Shown here piece after piece: positions 17,229-25,413 of a stretch of DNA of 64,000 nt. The stretch is from Williamsia soli (GTDB taxonomy: Bacteria > Actinomycetota > Actinomycetes > Mycobacteriales > Mycobacteriaceae), in contig NZ_JAFRDR010000001.1 of the NCBI RefSeq assembly GCF_017377795.1, positions 620,001 through 684,000 of the forward strand, written 5' to 3'. Position 1 is the first letter of the stretch, and every line of letters starts with the position of its first letter. The translations under genes were made by a program, and so were the position numbers. The notes under the pieces were generated by a model. The model saw nothing but the letters and a program-made list of their open reading frames with translations. It did not search any database and was not told the DNA's origin.

Positions 17229-17681
17229 TCATCCGGGGTCGGATGCGAGAAGTGCGTCGCGGCACGACGTGAGCAGCGCGATGAGTTTCGTTACGTCAGG
17301 CGCCGCGAGTTGGCTGGTCATCGTGTTCGCGACCGCAGCGACTTCGGCTTGCGCACGTTCGAGTAGGGATGCTGCTGCGGGTGTGAGAACGGTGGCGCGT
17401 TCGCGTCGTGGTCCGGGCTCCTCAGAACGCTCGATGAGTCCGCGCTTCTCCAGCCCCTGCAACAGGACATTCATGGATTGGCGCGACACAAAGGCGTGCC
17501 GGGCGAGTTCGGAACTCGTACTGGCGGGTGTGTGATCCAGAGCCTGCAGGCATGCGTATTGCGGCACGCTCAGTTCGAGATGGCGTAGGCGCTCGGCCAT
17601 GCGCAGATGGAGGATCGCCTGGGTCTCCTTTACCAGAAGCCCCAACGCCTCGGAGGCTGTGTCGTCACGATATGTCGTCAT
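17229..17681 (-). CDS. MarR-family regulator
   Basis: A 150-aa winged-helix repressor. The MarR core is seen in LSVPQYACLQALDHTPASTSSELARHAFVSRQSMNVLLQGLEKRGLIERSEEPGPRRERATVLTPAA, with the helix-turn-helix about residues 55-90 and the wing around PGPRRERATVLT. The ATG at 17681 is chosen; it overlaps the first copy of the operator. It is divergent from the VOC gene 75 bp away, with two identical-type operator sites between, so it likely represses both itself and the VOC gene. The ligand is probably a phenolic or electrophile, as usual for the family. Confidence 0.88.
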   Translation of the reverse strand: MTTYRDDTASEALGLLVKETQAILHLRMAERLRHLELSVPQYACLQALDHTPASTSSELARHAFVSRQSMNVLLQGLEKRGLIERSEEPGPRRERATVLTPAAASLLERAQAEVAAVANTMTSQLAAPDVTKLIALLTSCRDALLASDPG

Positions 17682-17726
17682 GTCAACATTTTGACACGGC
17701 CGAAATTGAGTGTCAGTATTTTGACA
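17681..17726. promoter_or_regulatory. Two MarR operator copies, 30 bp apart
   Basis: TGTCAACATTTTGACA (17681-17696) and TGTCAGTATTTTGACA (17711-17726) share an inverted TGTCAA/TTGACA core and lie exactly 30 bp apart, about three helical turns. They sit between the divergent MarR and VOC genes. The TTGACA halves may also serve as -35 elements. Confidence 0.75.
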
Positions 17727-17756
17727 CAAAAAGCCCGACGACAGCAGGAGCTCGAC

Positions 17757-18143
17757 ATGACGAACAGCATCAGCACGACCACCAGCGGACCCGACTTCGT
17801 GTCGTTCCAGGTGCGCGACCTGGCGACGTCCGCGGCGTTCTACGCGGACACGATCGGCCTCAACCGGCTACCGGCGGCCAATCCCGCTGCCGTGGTGTTC
17901 TCTTCGGGCGGAACCGCTTTCGCGGTTCGCGAACCGTTCCCCGGAATGGATCTCGACGCCGTCGGTCAACTCGGTGCGGGCATCGGCGTGTGGTTCGGTA
18001 GCGCGGATCCGGCCGGGTTGCACGCACGCCTCGTGGAGCGGGGAGTGCCGATCGCGCAGGAGCCGTTCGAGGGTCCGTTCGGGCTGCAGTTCTCGCTGCG
18101 GGACCCAGACGGCTACATCGTCACCATTCATACCGCGGGTTGA
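17757..18143 (+). CDS. VOC-family (glyoxalase/bleomycin-resistance-like) protein
   Basis: A 128-aa vicinal-oxygen-chelate protein: FVSFQVRDLATSAAFYADTIGL opens the first beta-alpha-beta module, and GLQFSLRDPDGYIVTIHTAG closes the second with the family's DPDGY/I motif. Only one or two usual metal ligands are evident, so it may bind rather than convert its ligand. AGGAG lies six bases before the ATG. Its position opposite a MarR gene sharing operators suggests inducible resistance or detoxification. Confidence 0.85.
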   Translation: MTNSISTTTSGPDFVSFQVRDLATSAAFYADTIGLNRLPAANPAAVVFSSGGTAFAVREPFPGMDLDAVGQLGAGIGVWFGSADPAGLHARLVERGVPIAQEPFEGPFGLQFSLRDPDGYIVTIHTAG

Positions 18144-18170
18144 GGGCCGGCCGACGAGGCGAGCTGCCGG

Positions 18171-18569
18171 TCAGCTCGGAGTGATCGAGCCGTCGACGTA
18201 CACCCAGCGGCCGTCGTATCGTTCGAATCGACTGTGCTCTCTCAGAGTTCCGGCCTGGCCGGCTCTGACACGGTAGAACGCGGTGAACGCGACCTCGCCG
18301 GTCGAGTCGAATGGTGAACCGCCACGGGTCGATTCGATGTCCAGGCGATACCAACGCATTGCGGTATCGAGGTCGAGTTCGGCCGGTCTCGTCCGCGGGT
18401 GCCAGCTGTGGATCAGGTAGTTGCGGTCGCCGGTCGCGAAGGCGGTGAAGCGCGACCGCATCAGTGCCTCGGCGGTTGGCGCCGGGCGGGCGCCGGCCAC
18501 GACCGGTCCGCAGCAGTCGTGGAAGGGGAGTCCGCTGGTGCATGGGCAGCGTCGATCGGAGGTGGCCAC
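18171..18569 (-). CDS. YchJ-family (UPF0225) SEC-C motif protein
   Basis: A 132-aa protein beginning with a zinc-type SEC-C-like motif (CPCTSGLPFHDCCG), then the YchJ block APTAEALMRSRFTAFATGDRNYLIHSWHP, and VAFTAFYRVRAGQAGTLREHSRFERYDGRWVYVDG. YchJ-like proteins belong to the NTF2-like fold and have no established function. The GTG at 18569 has TAGG eight bases upstream; a GTG at 18575 is also possible. Between the VOC gene (convergent) and the AraC regulator on the same strand. Confidence 0.85.
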   Translation of the reverse strand: MATSDRRCPCTSGLPFHDCCGPVVAGARPAPTAEALMRSRFTAFATGDRNYLIHSWHPRTRPAELDLDTAMRWYRLDIESTRGGSPFDSTGEVAFTAFYRVRAGQAGTLREHSRFERYDGRWVYVDGSITPS

Positions 18570-18592
18570 CCACACAGCCTAGGTGGGTGCGG

Positions 18593-19528
18593 CTACGTGG
18601 CCAGGCCGACCTTCGTGCGGTGGGTACTGGGGTTGATTCCTTTCGTGCGTTTGAACGCCGTGCTGAAGGTGAACGGATCGGCGTACCCCACGGACTGTGC
18701 GACGTCCGCGATGCTCAGGTCCGGGCGGTCGGTGAGCCGATCTGCGGCGATGGTCATCCGCCACTGGGTCAGGTAGGTCAGCGGAGGTTCGCCGACGAGG
18801 TCGGTGAACCGTTTGGCGAGGGTGGCACGGGACACCCCTGCCCGGCGAGCCAGCGCGGCGACGGTCCACGGGGCGTCGACCTCGGCGTGCATCAGTTGGA
18901 GCACCGGTCCGACGATCGGGTCGTGCAAGGCTGAATACCATTGCGGCGCTGCCTGTTCTTGGTCGTCGAACCAGGTGCGCAGTGAGCAGACGAGCAACCA
19001 GTCGAGAAGCCGGTCGAGCACGATCTGCTGCCCGGGCCGGTCGGCGGCGACCTCCGTCGCGAGATAACGCGCGACCGGATCGGCATCGGTGTCGGGTGGG
19101 ATGCGGATGATCGGTGGCAACACCTGCAACAGCCGGTCGCCGATCTCGCCGTGCACCGGATAGGCGCCGACAACGATGGAGGTCGAAGCGTCGGGGTCCC
19201 CGCAATCGGCCCACCCCAGGCGATGCCGGGCTCCGCCGTTCTCGGGAATGGAGCAATGGTCGCCGCAGGCCACAGGCTCGGCGAGGGTGTCCACGTCGTC
19301 GCGAAAGGAGAACGGCTCCGGTCCGCGGAGCACGACCGTGTCCCCGCCCGAGATTCGCAACGGCTCATGATCATCGCGGACGATCCACCCCGCACCGTCG
19401 ACGACCACGCACAACGTCAGCGGGGCGCCGTCGATGAAGTCGAGGGCCCAGGGGGCCGACAGGGTCGAATAGCCGAAGACAGAGCCGTGGGACCGCACGC
19501 CCCGGAGAAGGTCACCAAACGCGTCCAT
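18593..19528 (-). CDS. AraC-family regulator with cupin sensor
   Basis: A 311-aa transcription factor. The N-terminal half is an AraC-type cupin ligand domain (LCVVVDGAGWIVRDDHEPLRISGGDTVVLRGPEPF). The C-terminal half has two helix-turn-helices: WTVAALARRAGVSRATLAKRFTDLVGEPPLTYLTQWRM and SIADVAQSVGYADPFTFSTAFKRTKGINPSTHR. The Met at 19528 follows AAGGTGGGG; the upstream Met is less well placed. It is divergent (81 bp) from the two NmrA-like genes, which it most likely activates. It resembles the cupin_6 AraC group that controls reductases of reactive carbonyl or oxidant compounds. Confidence 0.88.
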   Translation of the reverse strand: MDAFGDLLRGVRSHGSVFGYSTLSAPWALDFIDGAPLTLCVVVDGAGWIVRDDHEPLRISGGDTVVLRGPEPFSFRDDVDTLAEPVACGDHCSIPENGGARHRLGWADCGDPDASTSIVVGAYPVHGEIGDRLLQVLPPIIRIPPDTDADPVARYLATEVAADRPGQQIVLDRLLDWLLVCSLRTWFDDQEQAAPQWYSALHDPIVGPVLQLMHAEVDAPWTVAALARRAGVSRATLAKRFTDLVGEPPLTYLTQWRMTIAADRLTDRPDLSIADVAQSVGYADPFTFSTAFKRTKGINPSTHRTKVGLAT

Positions 19529-19609
19529 GAACCCCACCTTAGACGAATCAACAGGCAAACCAGTGTCTGAGCTATGGAATGCTCTGCGAATGGTGGCTTA
19601 ACTGGTCTC

Positions 19610-20443
19610 ATGAACCACAACACAATCCTTGTCATCGGTGCCACCGGCAAGACCGGACGCCGGGTGACAGCCCGTCTCCGGCTCCTCGGCGCACCGGTGC
19701 GACCGGCTTCTCGATCCAGCGCCATCCCGTTCGACTGGTCACGCCCGGACACCTGGGACGCTGCGCTCGACGGTGCGTCGTCGGCCTATCTTGTTCCACC
19801 GGCCGAGGTCGGGCCGGTCGACCACTTCATCGACCGGGCGCAATCGGCGGGCCTCCGTCGTGTGACCTTGCTGTCCGGCAGGGCTGCCGACAGCTGGGGC
19901 GACTCCACCTTCGGACTCGACATGCGCGCGGCAGAGCGGGCCGTGCGCGCGTCTGCTCTGGACTGGACCATCGTCCGTTCGTCGAACTTCAACCAGAACT
20001 TCTCCGAAGAGGTGTTCCTCGAGCCCCTGCTGCAGGGGGAACTCGCTGCGCCACCGGGGGAAATGCCCGAACCTTTCGTCGACATCGAAGACGTGGCCTC
20101 GGTCGCGGCCGAGGTGCTGACGAATCCGGGGCACGAGGGAAAGACGTACGAGCTGACCGGACCACGCGGCATCACGTTCGGTGAGGTGGTGGGTTTGATC
20201 GCCGCAGCCTCGGGCCGAACGATCACCTACCGGCAGATCACCCCTGGGCAGTACGCCGACACGCTCACCGAGCAAGGGTTGTCCCGCGCCGAAGCTGACA
20301 CCATCGCCGCGATGTATGTGCTCATGGAGCGGGGGCTGATCTCGGAGACCACCGATGACATCCAACGCGTATTGGGCAGGGCGCCGGCGACATTCGAAGA
20401 CTACGTCGTTCGCACTGCTGCCGACGGGAGGTGGCGGGCATGA
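19610..20443 (+). CDS. NmrA-like NAD(P)-binding oxidoreductase, copy 1
   Basis: A 277-aa atypical short-chain dehydrogenase/NmrA-like protein. The Rossmann motif ILVIGATGKTGRRV is at the N-terminus; an xYxxxK catalytic pair is not seen, as in NmrA redox sensors and NAD(P)H:quinone-type enzymes. WTIVRSSNFNQNFSEEVFL and YELTGPRGITFGEVVGLIA match this group. It overlaps the next gene by four bases (ATGA), giving a two-gene operon of paralogues under the divergent AraC regulator. Substrate unknown. Confidence 0.82.
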   Translation: MNHNTILVIGATGKTGRRVTARLRLLGAPVRPASRSSAIPFDWSRPDTWDAALDGASSAYLVPPAEVGPVDHFIDRAQSAGLRRVTLLSGRAADSWGDSTFGLDMRAAERAVRASALDWTIVRSSNFNQNFSEEVFLEPLLQGELAAPPGEMPEPFVDIEDVASVAAEVLTNPGHEGKTYELTGPRGITFGEVVGLIAAASGRTITYRQITPGQYADTLTEQGLSRAEADTIAAMYVLMERGLISETTDDIQRVLGRAPATFEDYVVRTAADGRWRA

Positions 20444-21294
20444 GGGTTCTGGTGCTGGGAGCGACAGGAAAGACGGGCCGGCAGGTGGTGCGTGCGCTCA
20501 ACTCGGTGGACGGAGTCGACGTCCGGGCGGTGTCGAGGTCTGGCGGCCCCATCGAGGACGGCACATTGGTGCGGTTCGACTGGGACGACCGGACCAGCTG
20601 GGCGCCCGTGGTCGACGGCGTCGATGCGGTATATCTGGTCGACTCGCAGCAATCGGATGCTGCGCAGTCGATGTCAGACTTCGCTCGCACAGCAAAGTGT
20701 GCCGGGGTGAGCCACGCGGTGCTGCTGTCGTCGCGCGACGCCGTGGTGTCCCACCGGCCGGGCGACGCTGCGGTGGTGTCTGCAGTGCAGTCATCCGGGA
20801 TGACGTGGACGGTGCTCCGGCCGACGTGGTTCATGCAGGTGTTCAGCGAATGGGATCTGTTCCGCGACAGTATTGTCGAAGGACGTCTCGTCGGCACGTC
20901 AGGTGACGGTCGCGAGCCGTTCATCGATACCCGCGACATCGGTGATGTCGCAGCTGCGTCGCTGCTGGACCCAGAACGCCACGCAGGCAAGGATTATCAG
21001 CTTTCCGGACCTGACCTCCTGACGTTCGCAGACGCGGCCGGTTCGATAGCGCAGGCGGCCGGCACCGAAGTCGACTACGAGCAGATGACCGATCAGGACT
21101 TCGTTGCGTACCTGGTCGAGCGGAGAGGGGTCGGCGGCCCGTTGGCAGCTGACCTGACACAGGTCTTCGGTTGGATCCGCGAAGGCCGCAACGCACATGT
21201 CTCTGACGGTGTCCGAGAAGTGCTCGGACGGGCGCCGCGCAGATTCACCGACTTCATCCAAGAGGCTGCGGCGCAGGGGGTGTGGGCTGGGTGA
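20440..21294 (+). CDS. NmrA-like NAD(P)-binding oxidoreductase, copy 2
   Basis: A 284-aa paralogue of the preceding gene: VLVLGATGKTGRQV at the N-terminus, WTVLRPTWFMQVFSEWDLF, PFIDTRDIGDVAAASLLDP and the shared C-terminal LGRAPRRFTDFIQEAAAQG (copy 1 has LGRAPATFEDYVVRTAADG). The ATG at 20440 overlaps the previous stop and has GGGAGG eight bases upstream. The tandem pair probably arose by duplication and may work as a heterodimer or on related substrates. It converges with the zeta-toxin gene, 12 bp away. Confidence 0.82.
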   Translation: MRVLVLGATGKTGRQVVRALNSVDGVDVRAVSRSGGPIEDGTLVRFDWDDRTSWAPVVDGVDAVYLVDSQQSDAAQSMSDFARTAKCAGVSHAVLLSSRDAVVSHRPGDAAVVSAVQSSGMTWTVLRPTWFMQVFSEWDLFRDSIVEGRLVGTSGDGREPFIDTRDIGDVAAASLLDPERHAGKDYQLSGPDLLTFADAAGSIAQAAGTEVDYEQMTDQDFVAYLVERRGVGGPLAADLTQVFGWIREGRNAHVSDGVREVLGRAPRRFTDFIQEAAAQGVWAG

Positions 21295-21306
21295 CTGTCG
21301 GGGGTT

Positions 21307-21876
21307 TCAGGCCGACAGACTCAGTGCTGTCGGTGTCCAGGCAGGCCACGAGATCGCGCCGACAGGCGAACCCCCGGCGAACCGGGCCACGATTGTTGGG
21401 GTGCCACCTGCGGTGTCGTACACCGTGGCCTGCTCTGAGGAGCTGATGGCTGTGGCGACCAGCGGCCACAATCTGGCGTAGCGCTCGCGGATCTTCGCTT
21501 CCGGAACCGAATGCCCGCCCGCCGCAACACGATGCGAGACACGCAAGACCGCAAGCGATTCAGGAACCAGCAGCACGTGAACGACGACCACGAAGCCCTT
21601 GGACTGCGCCCGGGATATCAGGTCGAGCTTCGACGGGTGCGAGAACACTGTTTCGGCGATAAAGGATCGGCCCGCGACGATGAGAGCATCACGGGTCGCT
21701 GCGGCCGCCTGCGCTGCCTCGTACGACTTTGCCTCGGCATCGTCGGGCCACTTCTGACGTGCGATCACGTCAGCGTTGACGAAGACGCTGCCCGGCAAAA
21801 TGGGGGCGAGTCCGCGTTCGACGAAGGTGGATTTGCCCGAACCGTTCGGTCCGATAACCAGGTCGAGGCGCTTCAC
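21307..21876 (-). CDS. Zeta-toxin-family kinase
   Basis: A 189-aa P-loop protein with Walker A GPNGSGKST at residues 9-17, FVNADVIARQKWP (likely catalytic Asp), FIAETVFSHPSKLDLI (the ETVFS segment of zeta/PezT toxins) and an Arg-containing lid RVAAGGHSVPEAKIRERYARLW. Zeta toxins phosphorylate UDP-N-acetylglucosamine and block cell-wall synthesis. The gene overlaps the upstream antitoxin by four bases (ATGA), the classic toxin-antitoxin layout. The protein is compact, like the chromosomal short zeta kinases. The partner is ParD-like rather than an epsilon/PezA antitoxin. Confidence 0.82.
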   Translation of the reverse strand: MKRLDLVIGPNGSGKSTFVERGLAPILPGSVFVNADVIARQKWPDDAEAKSYEAAQAAAATRDALIVAGRSFIAETVFSHPSKLDLISRAQSKGFVVVVHVLLVPESLAVLRVSHRVAAGGHSVPEAKIRERYARLWPLVATAISSSEQATVYDTAGGTPTIVARFAGGSPVGAISWPAWTPTALSLSA

Positions 21877-22259
21877 TCGCTGTCGAGCACGCGGCTGGTG
21901 CCGTCAGGGCTCTGCTCGACAAGCCGTCCCTGATCGTCGAGGACGACGGTCGTGATGCCGCTGGCAGCGAGTTCGGCCCGGTAGTCGGTGCGGGCGAGGC
22001 TGTCGGCGATCCGGACGTCGACTTCGGCGTTGAACAGGCGGCCTTCGGCGTCGGTGAGTTCAGCGGTCGGCAGGGTGCCCGCCAACGCCTGTTGCACCCG
22101 ATTCAGCGCCGAGGTCTCGTGGGCTGTCATGGCCTGTCCGATCCGGGCCCAGTACTCGAGTTGCTGGCGACCGGTTCGGTTCTGGCGTCGCCCTTCGGCG
22201 ATGGCCGAGTCGACGAGCGCGGAGTCGAATCGGGTCACCTTGTCGGCAGTCTGGGTCAT
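21873..22259 (-). CDS. ParD-like antitoxin paired with zeta toxin
   Basis: A 128-aa protein with the sequence GRQQLEYWARIGQAMTAHE typical of ParD-like/TA_antitoxin proteins, an N-terminal ribbon-helix-helix-like stretch (VTRFDSALVDSAIAEGRRQN) and a C-terminal tail likely to contact the toxin. The ATG at 22259 is chosen because GAGGGAG lies five bases upstream. The promoter region contains a perfect palindrome (22290-22308), so it probably autoregulates the pair. Confidence 0.75.
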   Translation of the reverse strand: MTQTADKVTRFDSALVDSAIAEGRRQNRTGRQQLEYWARIGQAMTAHETSALNRVQQALAGTLPTAELTDAEGRLFNAEVDVRIADSLARTDYRAELAASGITTVVLDDQGRLVEQSPDGTSRVLDSE

Positions 22260-22289
22260 CACAGCTCCCTCGTAGCATTATGCAACCGA

Positions 22290-22308
22290 TTGTAGCAGTC
22301 TGCTACAA
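22290..22308. promoter_or_regulatory. Perfect palindromic operator of the toxin-antitoxin operon
   Basis: TTGTAGCA-GTC-TGCTACAA is an 8-3-8 perfect palindrome 31 bp upstream of the antitoxin start. A partial second site (GTAGCATTATGC, 22272-22283) lies between it and the start codon. This is the expected layout for autorepression. Confidence 0.7.
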
Positions 22309-22341
22309 GATACGACCCGGATGCATTGAGACCCGTTCGGA

Positions 22342-23181
22342 TCAGCGATATGGGTCTGCAGCGGCAACGAACTCGTCGAGTGTGGCCAGCGTTTCTGCTT
22401 CCGGACGCGTCGGCAGCAGGAAGGTGACGCGCTCGACGTTCGCCGCGGCGTATCCGTCGAGTTCCTCGGCCTTACGTCCCGCGCCGAAGATGGTGAAGGG
22501 AATGTCGGATCGTCCGCGTTCGGCCAACTCCGTGCGTACGCGGACCAGGTCGTCGGCGCTCGTGTGCGCCCGGGGGAGCCATGCATCGGCGTACTTCACC
22601 AGGCGATCGATGGCCGCGGGACTCTCGCCGCCGATGTAGATCGGGGGATGCGGCTTCTGGACCGGTTTCGGCCAGGCGAAGATCGGATCAAAGTTGACAT
22701 GCTCGCCGTGGAACTCGGCCTCGTCTTCGGTCCAGATGTGTTTCAGCGCGGCCAACTGCTCGTTGATGAGGGCGCCCCGGGTCTTGGGGTCGGTGCCGTG
22801 ATTGCTCATCTCTTCGCGGTTCCATCCGACGCCCACCCCGAAGGCGACCCGTCCGTTGGAGAGCAGGTCGAGGGTTGCGACTTCTTTGGCGGTGTGGAGG
22901 AGGTCACGCTGGGGCAGTAGCGCTATCCCGGTGCCGAGGATCAATCGTTCGGTGGCTGCGGCGGCAGCGGTGAGCGCGAGGAAGGGATCGAGAGTGCGGT
23001 AGTACACCCGCGGCAGATCGCCGCCGCCCGGGTAGGGAGACTCGCGGCTGACCGGGATGTGCGAATGTTCGGCGAGAAACAACGAATCAAAGCCGCGCTC
23101 CTCCAGCGCCCTGGCGAGCACGTCGGGGCGAATGCCTTCGTCGGTCACAAATGTAGAGACTCCGAAATCCATACTTTCCAT
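22342..23181 (-). CDS. LLM-class F420-dependent oxidoreductase
   Basis: A 279-aa member of the luciferase-like family with MDFGVSTFVTDEGIRPDVLARALEERGFDSLFLAEHSHIP, LILGTGIALLPQRDLLHTAKEVATLDLLSNGRVAFGVGVGWNREEM and HPPIYIGGESPAAIDRLVKYADAWLPR, the signatures of F420-linked LLM enzymes. The start may be 23181 or the Met at 23172. It stands alone between the toxin-antitoxin pair and a small hypothetical gene. Substrate unknown. Confidence 0.88.
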   Translation of the reverse strand: MESMDFGVSTFVTDEGIRPDVLARALEERGFDSLFLAEHSHIPVSRESPYPGGGDLPRVYYRTLDPFLALTAAAAATERLILGTGIALLPQRDLLHTAKEVATLDLLSNGRVAFGVGVGWNREEMSNHGTDPKTRGALINEQLAALKHIWTEDEAEFHGEHVNFDPIFAWPKPVQKPHPPIYIGGESPAAIDRLVKYADAWLPRAHTSADDLVRVRTELAERGRSDIPFTIFGAGRKAEELDGYAAANVERVTFLLPTRPEAETLATLDEFVAAADPYR

Positions 23182-23241
23182 CGAAGCACAGTGTGTGGAG
23201 CTGAAGGGGCGCCCGCCACGAGGTGTGGATGGCGGTCGAGG

Positions 23242-23484
23242 TCATTCCGCGCTGTACAGCGGCCTCTCGGGCAACATGTCGCGGTCGGGAGTGGGTCCGG
23301 TCACCGCGTGCGCCTCGCGACAGGCATCTTCGGCAATCTCCAGGGCGACAACGACACGTCCGAGCGCCACCCGGGCGTGATCGGCAACGCCATGCAGGGT
23401 CGCGGCACGCTGGGCCTGCACGGCTCGCAGTCGCGCCTCGTGCAGGGACTCGAACAACTCGCTGGTCTCCTGGAAGGCGTTCAT
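23242..23484 (-). CDS. Small helical hypothetical protein
   Basis: An 80-aa protein (opening MNAFQETSELFESLHEARLRAVQ) predicted to be mostly alpha-helical. Third codon positions on this strand are strongly G/C, as in neighbouring real genes, which favours it over overlapping frames. No family was recognised. It lies 60 bp upstream of the LLM gene on the same strand and may share its transcript. Confidence 0.5.
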   Translation of the reverse strand: MNAFQETSELFESLHEARLRAVQAQRAATLHGVADHARVALGRVVVALEIAEDACREAHAVTGPTPDRDMLPERPLYSAE

Positions 23485-23696
23485 GACCGCATCCCGGTTG
23501 CCACCGTGCTCGGTGCCCCAGGACTTGGATGCGCAGTGCGTGCTGACATATGACCCCCGACTGTCTCACCGCGTCTCGGCTGGTCGAAACTAGACACCTT
23601 GACCTGTCAGTGTCAAACTTTATAGCAGCCGGTTGGCTTCGCCGACCGTGCCTTGCCCGGTGCCCGAATACGATCACTGAGTGCTTGAATGTGCAG

Positions 23697-24284
23697 ATGG
23701 GGCCACGGGAGGATCTCAAGGTCGGTATAGGAGTGCCGGCTTCGGTCGGCCTCGGGGTCGGGATCTTGGTCGGTCTCGGCTGGAGATACACCGCCCCTAG
23801 GCTGGCGGTGGATGCCGATCCACCGCCGCTTCCGCCGGGTGCGACCAGCTACTGGATTCGGCTCAACTTCTACGAGTACGCGGGCGGGCCGTCGTGGTGG
23901 CCGACACTGCTCCTTGCGGTTATCGGATTGATGCTCGGAGTTTCCGCCGGTATGGCGGGTGCCGCAATCGGTCCGGGCGCGAAGCAAGCCCCCCTGCGTT
24001 CAGACGGGGTGGTGGTCGTGTTGGCTGCCGGAACCGCAGGATTTTTGACCGGGTTGTGGGGCGCTGCGATTGCACACTGGTCGCCTCCGTTGATCGGGGT
24101 CATCAACGCCGACGGCCCGCGCCCCGATGGTTACGACGAGGGTGCCGGCTACTCGGGTTTGTCTGGGGCACCGCCCTTCTGGGAGATCGGCCCGACCTGG
24201 CTGTGGTTTCCGCTGATCGGGGCGGTGATCGGTCTTGTGGCAAGCGCCGCCGTCATCGTGAGGTGTTCAGCGGCGCGGAAGTGA
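23697..24284 (+). CDS. Four-helix membrane protein, hypothetical
   Basis: A 195-aa membrane protein with four hydrophobic segments (VGIGVPASVGLGVGILVGLG; WPTLLLAVIGLMLGVSAGMA; VVVVLAAGTAGFLTGLWGAA; LWFPLIGAVIGLVASAAVIV) and a large loop between helices 3 and 4 rich in Gly, Pro and Asp. The ATG at 23697 (or GTG 23691) places the first segment near the N-terminus; the upstream in-frame region does not look coding. No family was recognised. Convergent with the crotonase gene. Confidence 0.6.
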   Translation: MGPREDLKVGIGVPASVGLGVGILVGLGWRYTAPRLAVDADPPPLPPGATSYWIRLNFYEYAGGPSWWPTLLLAVIGLMLGVSAGMAGAAIGPGAKQAPLRSDGVVVVLAAGTAGFLTGLWGAAIAHWSPPLIGVINADGPRPDGYDEGAGYSGLSGAPPFWEIGPTWLWFPLIGAVIGLVASAAVIVRCSAARK

Positions 24285-24371
24285 CCCGATCCGTACTCAT
24301 CCGCCTGACGTTCGTGTCACCGACAGACAGGCACGCGCACTGAGCCAGATAACAAGAGCTCCGGGACGCAA

Positions 24372-25405
24372 CTAGCGACGGGTATCTGGTTTGTCGAATT
24401 GCGCGCGCTTCCAGTCGCCGTTGATCTCGTCACGTTCCCGCACGGCTTCTCGGAATCCCACGGTGGCTGAAAGATTCTGGAACTCATAGCCCTCGCGGGT
24501 GTGGCGGGAGATGCCGTCGAACACCGTGCTGATCATCCCGGAGTTGGCGACACCCTGCGCCAGCAGCGCACTGTTGAGCGCCAACTTGCTCATGATCAGC
24601 TGGTTGATCGGTGTGCGGGAAATGCGCTGCAGGAGATCCTCTGTGCGGTCGTCGAGCTCGTCGGCAGGAGGTGCGTCGACCGCGAGACCCCACTCGTACG
24701 CTTGCTTGCCGGACAGGCAATCTCCGGTGAAGAGCAGTCGCTTGGCTCGCTGATCGCCGAGTCGATGCGCCCACATGCCGGCTGCGGGGATGCCCCACAC
24801 GCGCGTCGGTGGATACCCGATCTTGGTGTCGTCGGCGCAGATGATCTGATCGGCGTACAGCGCGATGTCGGTTCCACCCGCCACGGCGAATCCGTGCAAT
24901 TTGGCCACCGTCGGTTTGTTGGCATGGAGCAGGCTGGCGAAACCGCGGTTGAAGCGGCTCATCATCGCGTAGTCGATCATGGGTTCCCATGTGCGCGAGG
25001 GGTCGTGATTGCGCGCCTGCACCACCGGGTCGATGGCGGTGCCTTCGCTGGGGTCCGGTCCGGCAGCCGGATTGCCCCCGTTCTCGGCGAAGATCGACAG
25101 GTCGTAGCCACCGCAGAAGCCCTTGCCTCGTCCCGATACGACCATGACATGAACGCGGGATCGAGATCTGCTCGTTCCACAACACGGGCGAGTTCGACGG
25201 GGGTGTCGGCGGTGATCGCGTTGCCCTGCTTCGGGCGATTGAAGGTGATCCGTGCGATGCGACCGGTCACTTCATACGTCAGCGTGCGGTAGGTTTCCGC
25301 GTTGGTGGGTGGGGTTCGGCTGGCGAACAGCGAGTCCTCGCCTGCGGTGAGGTCGTCGCGCCACCCGGCAGGCTGTGACCCAGATCGTATGCTGTGTTCG
25401 GACAC
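24372..25405 (-). pseudogene. Crotonase (enoyl-CoA hydratase/isomerase) gene with a single-base frameshift
   Basis: The N-terminal part (from GTG 25405: TLTYEVTGRIARITFNRPKQGNAITADT) and the rest (VVSGRGKGFCGGYDLSIF, then AVAGGTDIALYADQIICADDTKIGYPP) are both clearly crotonase but lie in different frames. Adding one base at about 25153 restores a continuous LDPAVHVMVVSGRG and gives a 344-aa protein, so this is a one-base deletion or a sequencing error, not two genes. Oxyanion-hole segments are intact. The start lies 8 bp after the stop of the acyl-CoA dehydrogenase, so the two formed one beta-oxidation-type operon. If the shift is real, the C-terminal piece alone (from 25145) is unlikely to be active. 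Confidence 0.8.
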
Positions 25406-25413
25406 GTTGTCCC

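Noticed and set aside
24977-25405. Separate 142-codon gene upstream of the crotonase
   Set aside because: Its first 85 codons are the missing N-terminus of the crotonase; the remainder is out-of-frame translation past a one-base deletion.
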